A DNA stretch of 64,000 nucleotides from Paenibacillus pinihumi DSM 23905 = JCM 16419 (GTDB taxonomy: Bacteria > Bacillota > Bacilli > Paenibacillales > Paenibacillaceae). This document shows, piece by piece, positions 37,078-45,200 of this stretch (its first letter is position 1; each line of letters opens with the position of its first letter). The position numbers and the translations under genes were made by a program. A model generated the notes under the pieces. That model was not told where the DNA came from. It did no database searches and worked only from the letters and a program-made list of their open reading frames with translations. The stretch covers positions 1-64,000 of the forward strand of contig NZ_AULX01000025.1 in the NCBI RefSeq assembly GCF_000422505.1, given 5' to 3'.

Positions 37078-37857
37078 GTGACGTCTTCCGCTTTGCTCCA
37101 TATTCAAAATCTTGATAAGCAGTTTTTAACAGGGAAAGGCATTGTGCACGCACTCCGTGATATCAATTTGAATATTAGGGAGGGAGAATTCGTCACGGTC
37201 ATTGGCCCAAGCGGTTGTGGCAAGAGTACGCTGCTGCGCATTATTGCGGGACTGGATAAGGCCTATTCCGGTTTCGTTGGGCTTAATGGCGAGCCGATCA
37301 CCGGACCTGGAATAGACAAAGGATTTGTATTTCAAGAGCATCGATTATTTCCGTGGCTGACTGTAGAGAAGAACATTGCCGCCGACCTGTCTCTTCGTGA
37401 TAAGGAAGTACGGAAAAAGGTCGATACGCTGATTGAGCTGGTGAAGCTGAAAGGCTTCGAGAAGTCTTATCCGCGCGAACTGTCGGGAGGGATGGCACAG
37501 CGTGTCTCTATAGCGCGGGCCTTGCTGCGCAATCCCAAGGTGCTATTGCTTGATGAGCCTTTTGGCGCGCTTGATGCATTCACCAGATCTCATATGCAGG
37601 AAGTGTTGCTAGATATTTGGCGGACCAACCAGACCACGATGATTTTTGTGACCCACGATATTGATGAGGCTATTTTTTTGGCTGACCGGGTTGTTATATT
37701 AAAACCCCGTCCAGGTGAAATCAGCTCCATTGTACCGGTTGATTTGCCACATCCACGTAAAAAAGCAGGGCCGGAATTCCAAAATCTGCGATTGCACATT
37801 CTAAACCAATTCGAGTCGGCGGAACAAAGCGTATTGAAGCAAGGGACTGGAATTTAG
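37078..37857 (+). CDS. ABC importer ATPase (SsuB/TauB type)
   Basis: 259 residues from GTG 37078 (AGAGGTG upstream). Walker [10 protein letters not shown], signature [15 protein letters not shown], Walker [18 protein letters not shown]-loop VTHDIDEA. Divergent from the permeases, which it most probably energises. Ends at a strong terminator. Confidence 0.93.
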   Translation: MTSSALLHIQNLDKQFLTGKGIVHALRDINLNIREGEFVTVIGPSGCGKSTLLRIIAGLDKAYSGFVGLNGEPITGPGIDKGFVFQEHRLFPWLTVEKNIAADLSLRDKEVRKKVDTLIELVKLKGFEKSYPRELSGGMAQRVSIARALLRNPKVLLLDEPFGALDAFTRSHMQEVLLDIWRTNQTTMIFVTHDIDEAIFLADRVVILKPRPGEISSIVPVDLPHPRKKAGPEFQNLRLHILNQFESAEQSVLKQGTGI

Positions 37858-37864
37858 CATCAGG

Positions 37865-37913
37865 AACTGCACCTCCAACTGTTGGACATTCAACTAACAT
37901 GGGAGGTGCAGTT
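37865..37913 (+). terminator. Terminator of the ATPase gene
   Basis: AACTGCACCTCC / GGAGGTGCAGTT perfect 12-bp stem followed by TTT. Confidence 0.85.
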
Positions 37914-38040
37914 TTTGTTATGGATTCAAAGGGGTTTAATGTGGAGCAAGAGGACAAGATCCGTTGAGCCGGCAGGCAGGTTAATGTAATACGATTGTAG
38001 AAGTTATGATGACAACAAACAGTCTTGGGAGTGAGGAAGG

Positions 38041-38634
38041 TTGTTCACTGAATCCGAATATTATGATGAACAGTTTAAGGAAGTCCATTTTTCCAAAGAG
38101 GTGCTCGACTCGGTCAAATTCTACGATTGTACATTTACGAACTGTGATTTTGGAGAAACGTTATTCACAGACTGTAAATTTTCAGATTGCCAGTTTATAA
38201 ATTGCAACTTGAACGTAATCAGAGTACTGGATTGCAAGTTCTCACAAGTGAGCTTTTCCAAATGCAAAATGATTGGAATTAATTGGACGGAAGCGCATTG
38301 GCCTAAAATTAGCATGCCGGGTACGTTCGTATTCGAAGAATGTACATTAAACCATTCCACTTTTATCGGACTCGGGCTGCAGAAGTGTATCATCAGGAAA
38401 TGCCTCGCCAAAGACGTAGATTTCAGGGAAGCTGATTTCACAAATTCAGATTTTAGCTCGACTGATTTCAGTGAGAGTATTTTTGGTGATACCAATCTGA
38501 CAAAAGCAGATTTCTCATATGCTGCGAACTATCAGATTGACCCGGGCAGCAATCGAATTGCGAATGCAGTTTTCATGTTACCGGAAGCAGTATCATTGCT
38601 ATATAGCATGAATATTCATTTGAAAGAAGAATAG
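38041..38634 (+). CDS. Pentapeptide-repeat protein
   Basis: 197 residues from TTG 38041 (GGGAGTGAGG just upstream). Residues ~18-160 are pentapeptide repeats of the A(D/N)LXX type in the C/F variant (VKFYDCTFTNCDFGETLFTD, CKFSDCQFINC), interrupted near 95-105, forming a right-handed quadrilateral beta-helix. Resembles Qnr/McbG-like proteins that mimic DNA and protect gyrase, but most such chromosomal proteins are uncharacterised. Standalone gene. Confidence 0.87.
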   Translation: MFTESEYYDEQFKEVHFSKEVLDSVKFYDCTFTNCDFGETLFTDCKFSDCQFINCNLNVIRVLDCKFSQVSFSKCKMIGINWTEAHWPKISMPGTFVFEECTLNHSTFIGLGLQKCIIRKCLAKDVDFREADFTNSDFSSTDFSESIFGDTNLTKADFSYAANYQIDPGSNRIANAVFMLPEAVSLLYSMNIHLKEE

Positions 38635-38758
38635 TTTGGGGGTTAGAGAGATCACCAAGGTTTCAACTAAATTTGCGCAGTGTTTTGTCCAAATAAAAAG
38701 CATCATTTTTATTTGTCCATTGTGATGACCATGCATTTCCCTTAAGATAAGCAGATTA

Positions 38759-38779
38759 AGATAATGATTATCATTATCT
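38759..38779 (+). promoter_or_regulatory. Fur box
   Basis: Perfect 21-bp palindrome AGATAATGATTATCATTATC(T), near-identical to the Fur consensus, 26 bases before the siderophore-binding gene. Predicts iron repression. Confidence 0.9.
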
Positions 38780-38804
38780 ATATAGCTTCGGAGGGGAATC
38801 TATA

Positions 38805-39824
38805 ATGACAAAGACAAAGAAACTGTCCAAGCTGCTTTTGCTGATCGCCACCATGGTGATCTTGTTGGCTGCTTGCGGTGGAAATACGAAGAACAGCAAC
38901 AGTAGTCAGCCAAATGCAGAGGGTGCCAGAGAGGTACAGCCTGTAAATTCGGGGGAGACGAATCAGGGCAATCCGTCCAAATCGGGTGATGAAGAGACGA
39001 AAAAATTCAAAGATTGGACCGGACATGAGGTGGAAGTGCCTGTATCGCCCAAAAGAGTTATTTTTCATGGGGAGACAACAGGAGATCTGCTCGCTCTGGG
39101 TGTGAAACCAATCGGTATTTTAAAATCCAATGTAGATGGAACGGTCTATGACAATCAACTCGCAAATGCCGAGGACCTGGGTTTTCCCTTCAATGTGGAG
39201 AAGGCGATGACTCTGGATGCCGATTTAATTATTTTTGGCAATCGTGACGATAAGCAATATGAGCAAATTTCCAAGGTAGCGCCTACAGTTACTTTTGACA
39301 CCTTTGCCTCCTTGGAGGATCGGATGCGCACACTGGGCGAGCTGTTTGGAAAGCAAAAGGAAGCGGAGCAATGGCTGGAGAACTATGACCGTCAGGTCAA
39401 GGCGATGTGGCAGCAGATTCGTGAAGCGGGTATCGGCCAGGATGAGACAGCTTCGGTATTTACGATGTATCCCGGCAACCGGTTGTTTGCCATGGCTCGT
39501 ACAGGCCTGTCGCAAGTATTGTACGATGAGGGCGGCTTCAAGCCGACTCCTGCCATTCAGCAAGCATTGGATCAGGATCAAGGGTTTGTGGAGATTTCTA
39601 TGGAGAAGCTTACAGAGTTCGCCGGCGACCGTATTTTCATTTTGACGCCGGTTGCCGAGGAGGCCGTGAAGGAAACCGGAGAGCTGCTGGAAAGCAGTGT
39701 ATGGAAGAGCCTGCCTGCAGTCAAAGGCGGGAAGGTATATACGTTTGGCATATTAGAAGCTTATAGTGATGCCTTATCACGCGAGTGGATTACACAGAAT
39801 TTGCCCAAGGTGCTTAACCCGTAA
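38805..39824 (+). CDS. Iron-siderophore ABC binding lipoprotein (FeuA/YclQ-like)
   Basis: 339 residues, GGAGGGG upstream. Lipobox VILLAAC (Cys ~25), Asn/Ser-rich linker, then a helical-backbone binding protein (from DWTGHEVEVPVSPKRVI). Conserved ADLIIFGNRDDKQYEQISKVAPTV. No permease or ATPase genes follow, so it must dock to a transporter encoded elsewhere. Its binding domain closely resembles the domain fused to the AraC regulator at 42048, suggesting they recognise the same ligand. Confidence 0.9.
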   Translation: MTKTKKLSKLLLLIATMVILLAACGGNTKNSNSSQPNAEGAREVQPVNSGETNQGNPSKSGDEETKKFKDWTGHEVEVPVSPKRVIFHGETTGDLLALGVKPIGILKSNVDGTVYDNQLANAEDLGFPFNVEKAMTLDADLIIFGNRDDKQYEQISKVAPTVTFDTFASLEDRMRTLGELFGKQKEAEQWLENYDRQVKAMWQQIREAGIGQDETASVFTMYPGNRLFAMARTGLSQVLYDEGGFKPTPAIQQALDQDQGFVEISMEKLTEFAGDRIFILTPVAEEAVKETGELLESSVWKSLPAVKGGKVYTFGILEAYSDALSREWITQNLPKVLNP

Positions 39825-39843
39825 AGAATGCATGCAGTGGAAT

Positions 39844-39884
39844 AAGGAGGAAGCTAAATCCATGTTGATTAGCTTCCTCCTTTT
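39844..39884 (+). terminator. Terminator
   Basis: AAGGAGGAAGCTAA / TTAGCTTCCTCCTT perfect 14-bp stem then TT. Loop and inner stem are identical to the terminator at 41956. Confidence 0.9.
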
Positions 39885-39931
39885 ACTTACACTAAGGAGA
39901 GTGAGGATAATTCTCATCGAGAGGTGATTCA
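39849..39931 (+). repeat. 83-bp terminator-operator direct repeat, copy 1
   Basis: Runs from the terminator stem through ACTAAGGAGAGTGA to CATCGAGAGGTGATTCA. Copy 2 is at 41962-42044. Most positions match, the exceptions concentrate in the operator and outer stem. Confidence 0.9.
39902..39916 (+). promoter_or_regulatory. Fur-like operator, altered copy
   Basis: TGAGGATAATTCTCA, symmetrical at both ends (TGAG/CTCA). Same place in the repeat as the TGATAACGATTATCA box of copy 2, with paired changes in both arms that keep the dyad. Confidence 0.5.
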
Positions 39932-39934
39932 ACG

Positions 39935-39982
39935 ATGACTAATGACGTAGTTTTATGCATAAATGAATGGTTGAGGTGTTAG
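39935..39982 (+). CDS. Possible 15-residue leader peptide
   Basis: ATG after GAGAGGTG encodes MTNDVVLCINEWLRC and stops one base before the AraC-fusion ATG. It uses the ribosome site that serves the Btr-like gene in repeat copy 2, so it may be a leader coupled to the next gene or a frameshifted relic. Confidence 0.35.
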   Translation: MTNDVVLCINEWLRC

Positions 39983-39983
39983 G

Positions 39984-41912
39984 ATGGAGTGGCAGAAAGT
40001 CATCAAACTTTGGCTCCAAACCCCTATTAAAGTATTGGATATCCGGCATTTGACCATGAAGCCGGGGGAAGAGCTTCGTTCGTATCGGCTTCCTGCCAGC
40101 GCTTTTTTATTCGCCAATCAAGGAGACGCCAGGTTAATGCTGGATGAGACGGAGTTGTATGATACCACCTCCCATCTGCTTCATTGCGGCAAGGGTGCCA
40201 CACTCAACATTCAATGCTTGAATAGTACATTTGACTATTATTTGCTCCTATATAAGCCGTTTCCGGGACATTCGCCTTCATCAACAGGCCAGCGTTCGGG
40301 GCAAACGGTCCCATTCAATCTTCGATATACCCTACAGCCGCTTTATCCATTGTCACTGCTCTCCCTTCTAGAGAGGATGGACAAGCTGTGGTCGGAGGGC
40401 AAGGAACTCGAACGGCTTCAGGTGTCAGGCCTGTTCTATCAATTTGTGTACGAGCAGTTCCATCAACTGCAGACTGTCGGGGCGGATATACAAGTACCCG
40501 ATCTGGCTGCCCAGATTGCCCGGTACATGAATGAGCATTATCACGAAACACTTTCTATGGAGTCCTTGTCGAGTCAGTTTCATTACAGCACTCATTATCT
40601 GGCACGGGTTTTCAAGCGCAAATACGGATGCAGTCCAAGTGAATATCTCATTCGCACAAGAATGCATTATGCCAAGCTGCGGCTTGCGGGCACAGAAGCG
40701 ACTATTCGGCAGATTGCGGAAAGTGTCGGCTATACGGATATGTATTATTTCAGCAAGCTTTTTAAAAAGGTGGCAGGCATAACCCCCGCGCAATTCAAAA
40801 TGCAAAGTATCGGATCAAAAGGTTCAATTCGTCCTAATATTATGCCCGGATCGTTCATTGCTCCCCAGGGTGAAGAACATTATATTGATAACGAAGAGAA
40901 TCATTATCAATTAGATCATTGGGGTGGGAATGAAATGAAAGGTCGTTACAAGCCTTCTTTGGCGGTATCCCTGTTGTTTAGCTTATCTCTGCTGCTTGCA
41001 GCATGCGGTGGTGCAGGTCCTGCATTGAAGGAGGGCGCGCAAGAGCAGAGTCAATCGAGCAATGGCAATGCAAGTGCAATGCCGGAACAAACAAGAACAT
41101 ACACGGATGCATTGGGAAGGCAAGCGGAAATCCCGATTGAGCCAAAAAAAGTCGTCATTATAACCTATGGCGGATATGTGCTGCCATTAGGTTTAAAACC
41201 AGTGGGCGCAGACCAAGCTGTGCTTGATCAATATCCGGATGAGCTGGCAGGGGTCACCAGCATTGGAGAAGGGCTCGGGAACAAAGAGACCATCACGGCG
41301 TTGCAGCCGGATTTAATCATTGTGCCGGATTATTTCGAAGCTGCCAGCTATGAAGCGTATGGTAAAATTGCTCCAACTATCGCCGTAGCCTGGGGCGGCG
41401 ATCCGGATGTCGTAGACACGTTGCGAACGATTGGCGATATTATGAACCGAAAGCCGGAGGCGGAAGCCTGGATTGCCAAGTTTGAGCAGAAGCTGCAGAC
41501 GATCCGGGAACAAATCAAAGTTAAAATCAAGCCGGGAACGACAGCCATAACGTTTATTTTATATAAAGGCGAAGTGCTGCTGGGAGGTAAAGGCGGCACA
41601 TTGGGGAAACTGGTTTATGAAGATTTTGGATTCAAGATGCCACAGCAATTTGAGAAATATGCAGATGGCGGCGGTGTACTGTCCATGGAAGAGCTGGTCA
41701 ATCATCCGGCTGACTACTTTTTCACCCAAATGAAGGATGAAGAGCTGCCAGAAATGATGGAGTTGTTCCGCGAGCCGGTCTATCAATCGATTCCCGTTGT
41801 GAAGAATAACCGGGTAATCAACGTTACCCGTGACAAATGGAATTTTGGGCCTTATAAAGTTGAAGAGGCTGTGGATGAGTTTATTGAACATGTAACGCGG
41901 CTGCAGCAGTAA
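39984..41912 (+). CDS. AraC regulator fused in frame to a siderophore-binding lipoprotein
   Basis: 642 residues without interruption. Residues 1-~160 are a cupin-like sensing part, ~168-275 the AraC double HTH (LSMESLSSQFHYSTHYLARV; IRQIAESVGYTDMYYFSKLF). After a linker (276-317) comes a complete lipoprotein signal: Met318, Lys/Arg cluster, hydrophobic core and lipobox LLLAAC with Cys341, then an iron-siderophore-binding domain (~370-642). Btr-type fusions lack any signal. Either the protein spans the membrane with DNA-binding inside and ligand-binding outside, or an internal start at 40935 makes a separate lipoprotein. ATG preceded by GAGGTG. Confidence 0.9.
   Translation: MEWQKVIKLWLQTPIKVLDIRHLTMKPGEELRSYRLPASAFLFANQGDARLMLDETELYDTTSHLLHCGKGATLNIQCLNSTFDYYLLLYKPFPGHSPSSTGQRSGQTVPFNLRYTLQPLYPLSLLSLLERMDKLWSEGKELERLQVSGLFYQFVYEQFHQLQTVGADIQVPDLAAQIARYMNEHYHETLSMESLSSQFHYSTHYLARVFKRKYGCSPSEYLIRTRMHYAKLRLAGTEATIRQIAESVGYTDMYYFSKLFKKVAGITPAQFKMQSIGSKGSIRPNIMPGSFIAPQGEEHYIDNEENHYQLDHWGGNEMKGRYKPSLAVSLLFSLSLLLAACGGAGPALKEGAQEQSQSSNGNASAMPEQTRTYTDALGRQAEIPIEPKKVVIITYGGYVLPLGLKPVGADQAVLDQYPDELAGVTSIGEGLGNKETITALQPDLIIVPDYFEAASYEAYGKIAPTIAVAWGGDPDVVDTLRTIGDIMNRKPEAEAWIAKFEQKLQTIREQIKVKIKPGTTAITFILYKGEVLLGGKGGTLGKLVYEDFGFKMPQQFEKYADGGGVLSMEELVNHPADYFFTQMKDEELPEMMELFREPVYQSIPVVKNNRVINVTRDKWNFGPYKVEEAVDEFIEHVTRLQQ
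40858..40909 (+). promoter_or_regulatory. Promoter-like sequence and Fur-like palindrome inside the coding linker
   Basis: TTGCTC (40858-40863), 17-base spacer, TATATT (40881-40886), then TGATAACGA-AGAGAA-TCATTATCA (40886-40909; arms match 8 of 9). Located 25 bases before the internal ATG at 40935. Looks like the original control region of the lipoprotein gene, now translated as HYIDNEENHYQL. Confidence 0.55.
40935..41912 (+). other. Possible internal start: separate siderophore-binding lipoprotein
   Basis: ATG 40935 is codon 318 of the fusion, preceded by GGGGTGGG at 6 bases. From it a 325-residue product has a normal N-terminus: MKGRYK, hydrophobic core, lipobox LLLAAC. This is exactly how free binding lipoproteins begin. 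Confidence 0.55.
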
Positions 41913-41955
41913 CGTCCGTTCGGCCTGTACTGGAGGACATATAAACAACAATGAA

Positions 41956-41996
41956 AAAGACGGAAGCTAAATCCATGTTGATTAGCTTCCGTCTTT
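41956..41996 (+). terminator. Terminator of the AraC-lipoprotein gene
   Basis: AAAGACGGAAGCTAA / TTAGCTTCCGTCTTT perfect 15-bp stem followed by T-rich sequence. The outer GAC/GTC pairs differ from copy 1 in a compensated way. Confidence 0.9.
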
Positions 41997-42044
41997 TATT
42001 TACACTAAGGAGAGTGATAACGATTATCATCGAGAGGTGATTCA
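41962..42044 (+). repeat. 83-bp terminator-operator direct repeat, copy 2
   Basis: Partner of 39849-39931; contains terminator arm, Fur box and ribosome site of the Btr-like gene. Confidence 0.9.
42015..42029 (+). promoter_or_regulatory. Fur box overlapping a likely -10 region
   Basis: TGATAACGATTATCA perfect dyad. TTTACA (41999-42004) plus 17 bases leads to GATTAT inside it, so Fur binding would block the promoter. Confidence 0.75.
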
Positions 42045-42047
42045 GCT

Positions 42048-43715
42048 ATGAATAATGAGAGCTTCGAGCTTCACGGGTTGAAATCGCTGCTGTTTCAGTT
42101 GTCTTCTGCCGAGCTGCTGAACTGTCCAGCCGAATGGGTATCCGATTTAAGAAGCGAGGAGCGGCGGCATACCCTGCTGATGACAACCGGGAGGGCTGTA
42201 AGTCTCTATGTCAATGACCAGTTGATCCCGGCCGGGGAGCGAAGCTGCTATCTGCTTGCTCCCGGGAACAGTTGGTATGTGAACAATCTCTCCAGTGATG
42301 ATGTTGAGCTGCATTGTATTTATTTTTCAATTATATGTGCAAATGAACGGGGTCAGAAAATAGTAGAAGAGCAACTGCTGCCTATTCATCATGCTTGGCA
42401 TATGTACCCGTATGAGCGATGCAACCGGCTGGCAACTGGCATCCTGATGGATGCAGATGAAGCGGAGGAAATGGATTGGTTCAAGCGGCATTTGCTATTC
42501 CAGGAATTGATGGGGATTATGCTGGAGCATAACTGGCCTTTCAGCAGAAATACGGGGGATATCCCTGCGGTTGAAAAGACAATCCGTTATCTGGAAGAGA
42601 ACTACTCCAGTCAGATAACGGTGAAGCAGCTTGCAGAACAGGCGCAGTTGCCAGCCTGGCAATATAGCGCACTATTCAAAACTCTGACGGGAAAGAAGCC
42701 GTTGGATTATTTGAACCAGGTGCGAATCGACCGATCCAAAGAATGGCTCCTGTCCATGAATGCGCCGCTGCGTGAAATTGCCTGTAAAGTCGGCTTTGCT
42801 GATGAGTATTATTATAACCGGCGGTTTCGGCAGTTCACCGGGATGACACCAAGGCAGTATGCCCAGTCGTTGCATCAACGGCGGAATGTCTATGATTGGA
42901 CAGGCCATCAAGTTCAAATCCCGATACAGCCGCAACGTATCCTTTATTATGGGGAGGCTACGGGAGATCTGCTGGTGCTGGGGGTGCGGCCGCTAGGCGG
43001 GAATGTATACGCGCTGCGCAATACATGGATGCAGACGATTGCGCAGGGAATTGAAGATATTGGCATACCTCTTAACCTGCATAAGGCAGCGGAACTGGAA
43101 CCGGATCTTATTATCTTCTCAAGCCCGGATGAACGACAATACGAGCAGTTGGCCAAAGTTGCGCCGACAGTTACTTACAATGCTTTTGCACCCGTGGAGC
43201 AGCGGTTGTTATGCTTAGGTGAGCTGCTTGGAAAGCATAAGGAAGCAAATCAGTGGCTGGCTGAATATGGCCGCCGATTAACGTTGATGTGGCAGCGGTT
43301 GAAGGGGACGATTCTTCCAGGAGAGACGGCTACGGTGTTGATTTATCATCGCGGGCGCCGTCTGTTTGTTATGGGGACGAGCGGTCTGTCTTCACTGCTC
43401 TATCATCCGTCCGGCTTTGGGGCGCAGGCGGCTGTTCAGGAAATTCTGGATGCCGGGGAGCCCTACCGTGAAATTGTAGAATCAGAATTGCCGTTATACG
43501 CAGGCGACCGGTTGTTCGTTATGCTGCCAAGCAGCGGGCCGTCGTGTCAAGCGACATGGGAACTGATGTACAGCAAGCGCTGGAAGGAATTAACCGCAGT
43601 CAGAAACGGGAAGGTTCATGTGCTGGAGGAGGGCAAGTGGAATTTGATGGATGCCTATACTAGAGAGCATCAGATTGAGTTGCTGCCAGCTGTGGTGGAA
43701 GAAAATAGATTATGA
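42048..43715 (+). CDS. Btr-like AraC regulator with siderophore-binding domain
   Basis: 555 residues, no signal peptide, GAGAGGTG upstream. N-terminal sensing part (1-~165), AraC HTH pair (~172-270: ITVKQLAEQAQLPAWQYSAL; LREIACKVGFADEYYYNRRF) and C-terminal iron-siderophore-binding domain (~279-555, from YDWTGHQVQIPIQPQRI). This is the architecture of B. subtilis Btr, which binds Fe-bacillibactin in the cytoplasm and activates uptake genes. The ligand domain is close to that of the lipoprotein at 38805 (GEATGDLLVLGVRP / GETTGDLLALGVKP). Confidence 0.92.
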   Translation: MNNESFELHGLKSLLFQLSSAELLNCPAEWVSDLRSEERRHTLLMTTGRAVSLYVNDQLIPAGERSCYLLAPGNSWYVNNLSSDDVELHCIYFSIICANERGQKIVEEQLLPIHHAWHMYPYERCNRLATGILMDADEAEEMDWFKRHLLFQELMGIMLEHNWPFSRNTGDIPAVEKTIRYLEENYSSQITVKQLAEQAQLPAWQYSALFKTLTGKKPLDYLNQVRIDRSKEWLLSMNAPLREIACKVGFADEYYYNRRFRQFTGMTPRQYAQSLHQRRNVYDWTGHQVQIPIQPQRILYYGEATGDLLVLGVRPLGGNVYALRNTWMQTIAQGIEDIGIPLNLHKAAELEPDLIIFSSPDERQYEQLAKVAPTVTYNAFAPVEQRLLCLGELLGKHKEANQWLAEYGRRLTLMWQRLKGTILPGETATVLIYHRGRRLFVMGTSGLSSLLYHPSGFGAQAAVQEILDAGEPYREIVESELPLYAGDRLFVMLPSSGPSCQATWELMYSKRWKELTAVRNGKVHVLEEGKWNLMDAYTREHQIELLPAVVEENRL

Positions 43716-44118
43716 AGAAGAATACGGTCTGTTGTTATTCAATACGGTTACTATTAGTCGTAAGTAGGAAAAGAGAATCTATTGAACGAAAGCTGATCGG
43801 ATTCAAGGAATAAATCCAAATGGAAAATACCGATTAAATTTACAACTCAATTAAAATGTGTATAATTGTAAATAAGCCTTAAAATTGATATATTGGAATT
43901 AATTAGTCATAGTTGCGCGGTTGTTGTTGATGATTGGAGTCACAAACGCTCTGCTGGTATTATTTAATTTAAATCATGTAAAAGCTACTTCTTTAGAATG
44001 AAGGGTATCAGTGGAAAATAATGACGAACATGAGACATATCTATTATGCAGTTATTTAGTAAAGTCTAAGGTCATTTTAAGGCTGCAAATGAAAAAATCT
44101 TTGGGAGGCTGGTAGATA
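43716..44118 (+). promoter_or_regulatory. AT-rich upstream region with a promoter
   Basis: TTTACA (43839-43844), 16-base spacer, TATAAT (43861-43866), leaving a ~250-base leader before the amidase-like gene. No riboswitch recognised and no ORF of note. Confidence 0.5.
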
Positions 44119-45183
44119 ATGAGGTTAAAAAGATTTTTATTAGTATTGTTAATTAGTTTGATGTGCCTGTCAGTTCCATCATTTGTATTTGCTGTAACAG
44201 ATACAGAGTCACGAGTACAGGAAAAGTTGGAAGCAGGGTTGGAAGTCAGTAACAAATCTCTCACTGATCGTATTACAACTGAGGAAATAGCAGAAATAGA
44301 AGCTAAATATCAAACCTATTTGAAACAAGAAGAAAAATATGAAATTCAAATTGCTGAAAGCTTGAGATCATCGACTGGGAATGAGGAAATGTATAATCTC
44401 GTTCTTTCGACAGAAAAAGAAGATAAAATATCAGCTATGAAGGAAATGATTCTGTTCATCAAAGAATCCCCATCTATTAAAGAAGAGCATAGAAACCAAT
44501 TTAATAGCTATATTTCCAAATATGCTCCCTATGTAGATGAGCAATTTATAAGAGAATATTACAATACTATTTCAGTAAAATCAGTACAAGAATATAGAAA
44601 AGCAAGTAACTTTAATACTTTGAATAATTGGAGCTATAACTCAACAAATGCAGTGAATTACGCACTTAATAATTATAATAATTATAATTCCTCTTACCCT
44701 AATGTTACAGCTTTAGGAGGAGATTGTGCCAATTTTGTTTCTCAATCACTCTATGCTGGTGGCATACCTATGAACGGCTCATGGTATGTCTATAAAAAGA
44801 ATTCTACGTACCCATCACCACAAACTGTAGCTGAACTTGATCACTCTTGGACGTTAGCTTCTCCCAGTCCTTGGATAAGTGCAAAAGAATTTAATGCTAA
44901 ATGGTATCCTATTTTTTCTAATGAAACCTTCTCTGGTTCCTATGTATATGATAATAAAAGTACTATTTACAATAAGTCTTACTACAAAGGTGATGTAGTT
45001 CAGATTTTAAAAAAGAACTTTTGGTGGTATGAAGCATTTCATACCATGATAATTACGGGTTATTCGAATGGAGATTTTACCCTTTCTTATCATACTACCA
45101 ATACCAAAGATAAAGCATTGAATTCAATAGCATCAGGATATACTTCATCGAATTATCAGTTTATATTTTATTCCGTAAAATAG
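44119..45183 (+). CDS. Secreted protein with Amidase_6-type domain
   Basis: 354 residues, GGGAGG upstream. Signal peptide (MRLKRFLLVLLISLMCLSVP...FVFA), a ~130-residue charged helical region, then from ~170 the putative amidase domain: YNSTNAVNYALNNY, GGDCANFVSQSLYAGG (catalytic-type Cys ~202) and FHTMIITGY (His). Same cysteine/histidine layout as NlpC/P60-like and other papain-fold enzymes, so cell-wall or peptide hydrolysis outside the cell is likely. Markedly AT-richer and Asn/Tyr-rich than neighbours, hinting at transfer. Confidence 0.85.
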   Translation: MRLKRFLLVLLISLMCLSVPSFVFAVTDTESRVQEKLEAGLEVSNKSLTDRITTEEIAEIEAKYQTYLKQEEKYEIQIAESLRSSTGNEEMYNLVLSTEKEDKISAMKEMILFIKESPSIKEEHRNQFNSYISKYAPYVDEQFIREYYNTISVKSVQEYRKASNFNTLNNWSYNSTNAVNYALNNYNNYNSSYPNVTALGGDCANFVSQSLYAGGIPMNGSWYVYKKNSTYPSPQTVAELDHSWTLASPSPWISAKEFNAKWYPIFSNETFSGSYVYDNKSTIYNKSYYKGDVVQILKKNFWWYEAFHTMIITGYSNGDFTLSYHTTNTKDKALNSIASGYTSSNYQFIFYSVK

Positions 45184-45200
45184 TCTGGCTCAATCTAAGA

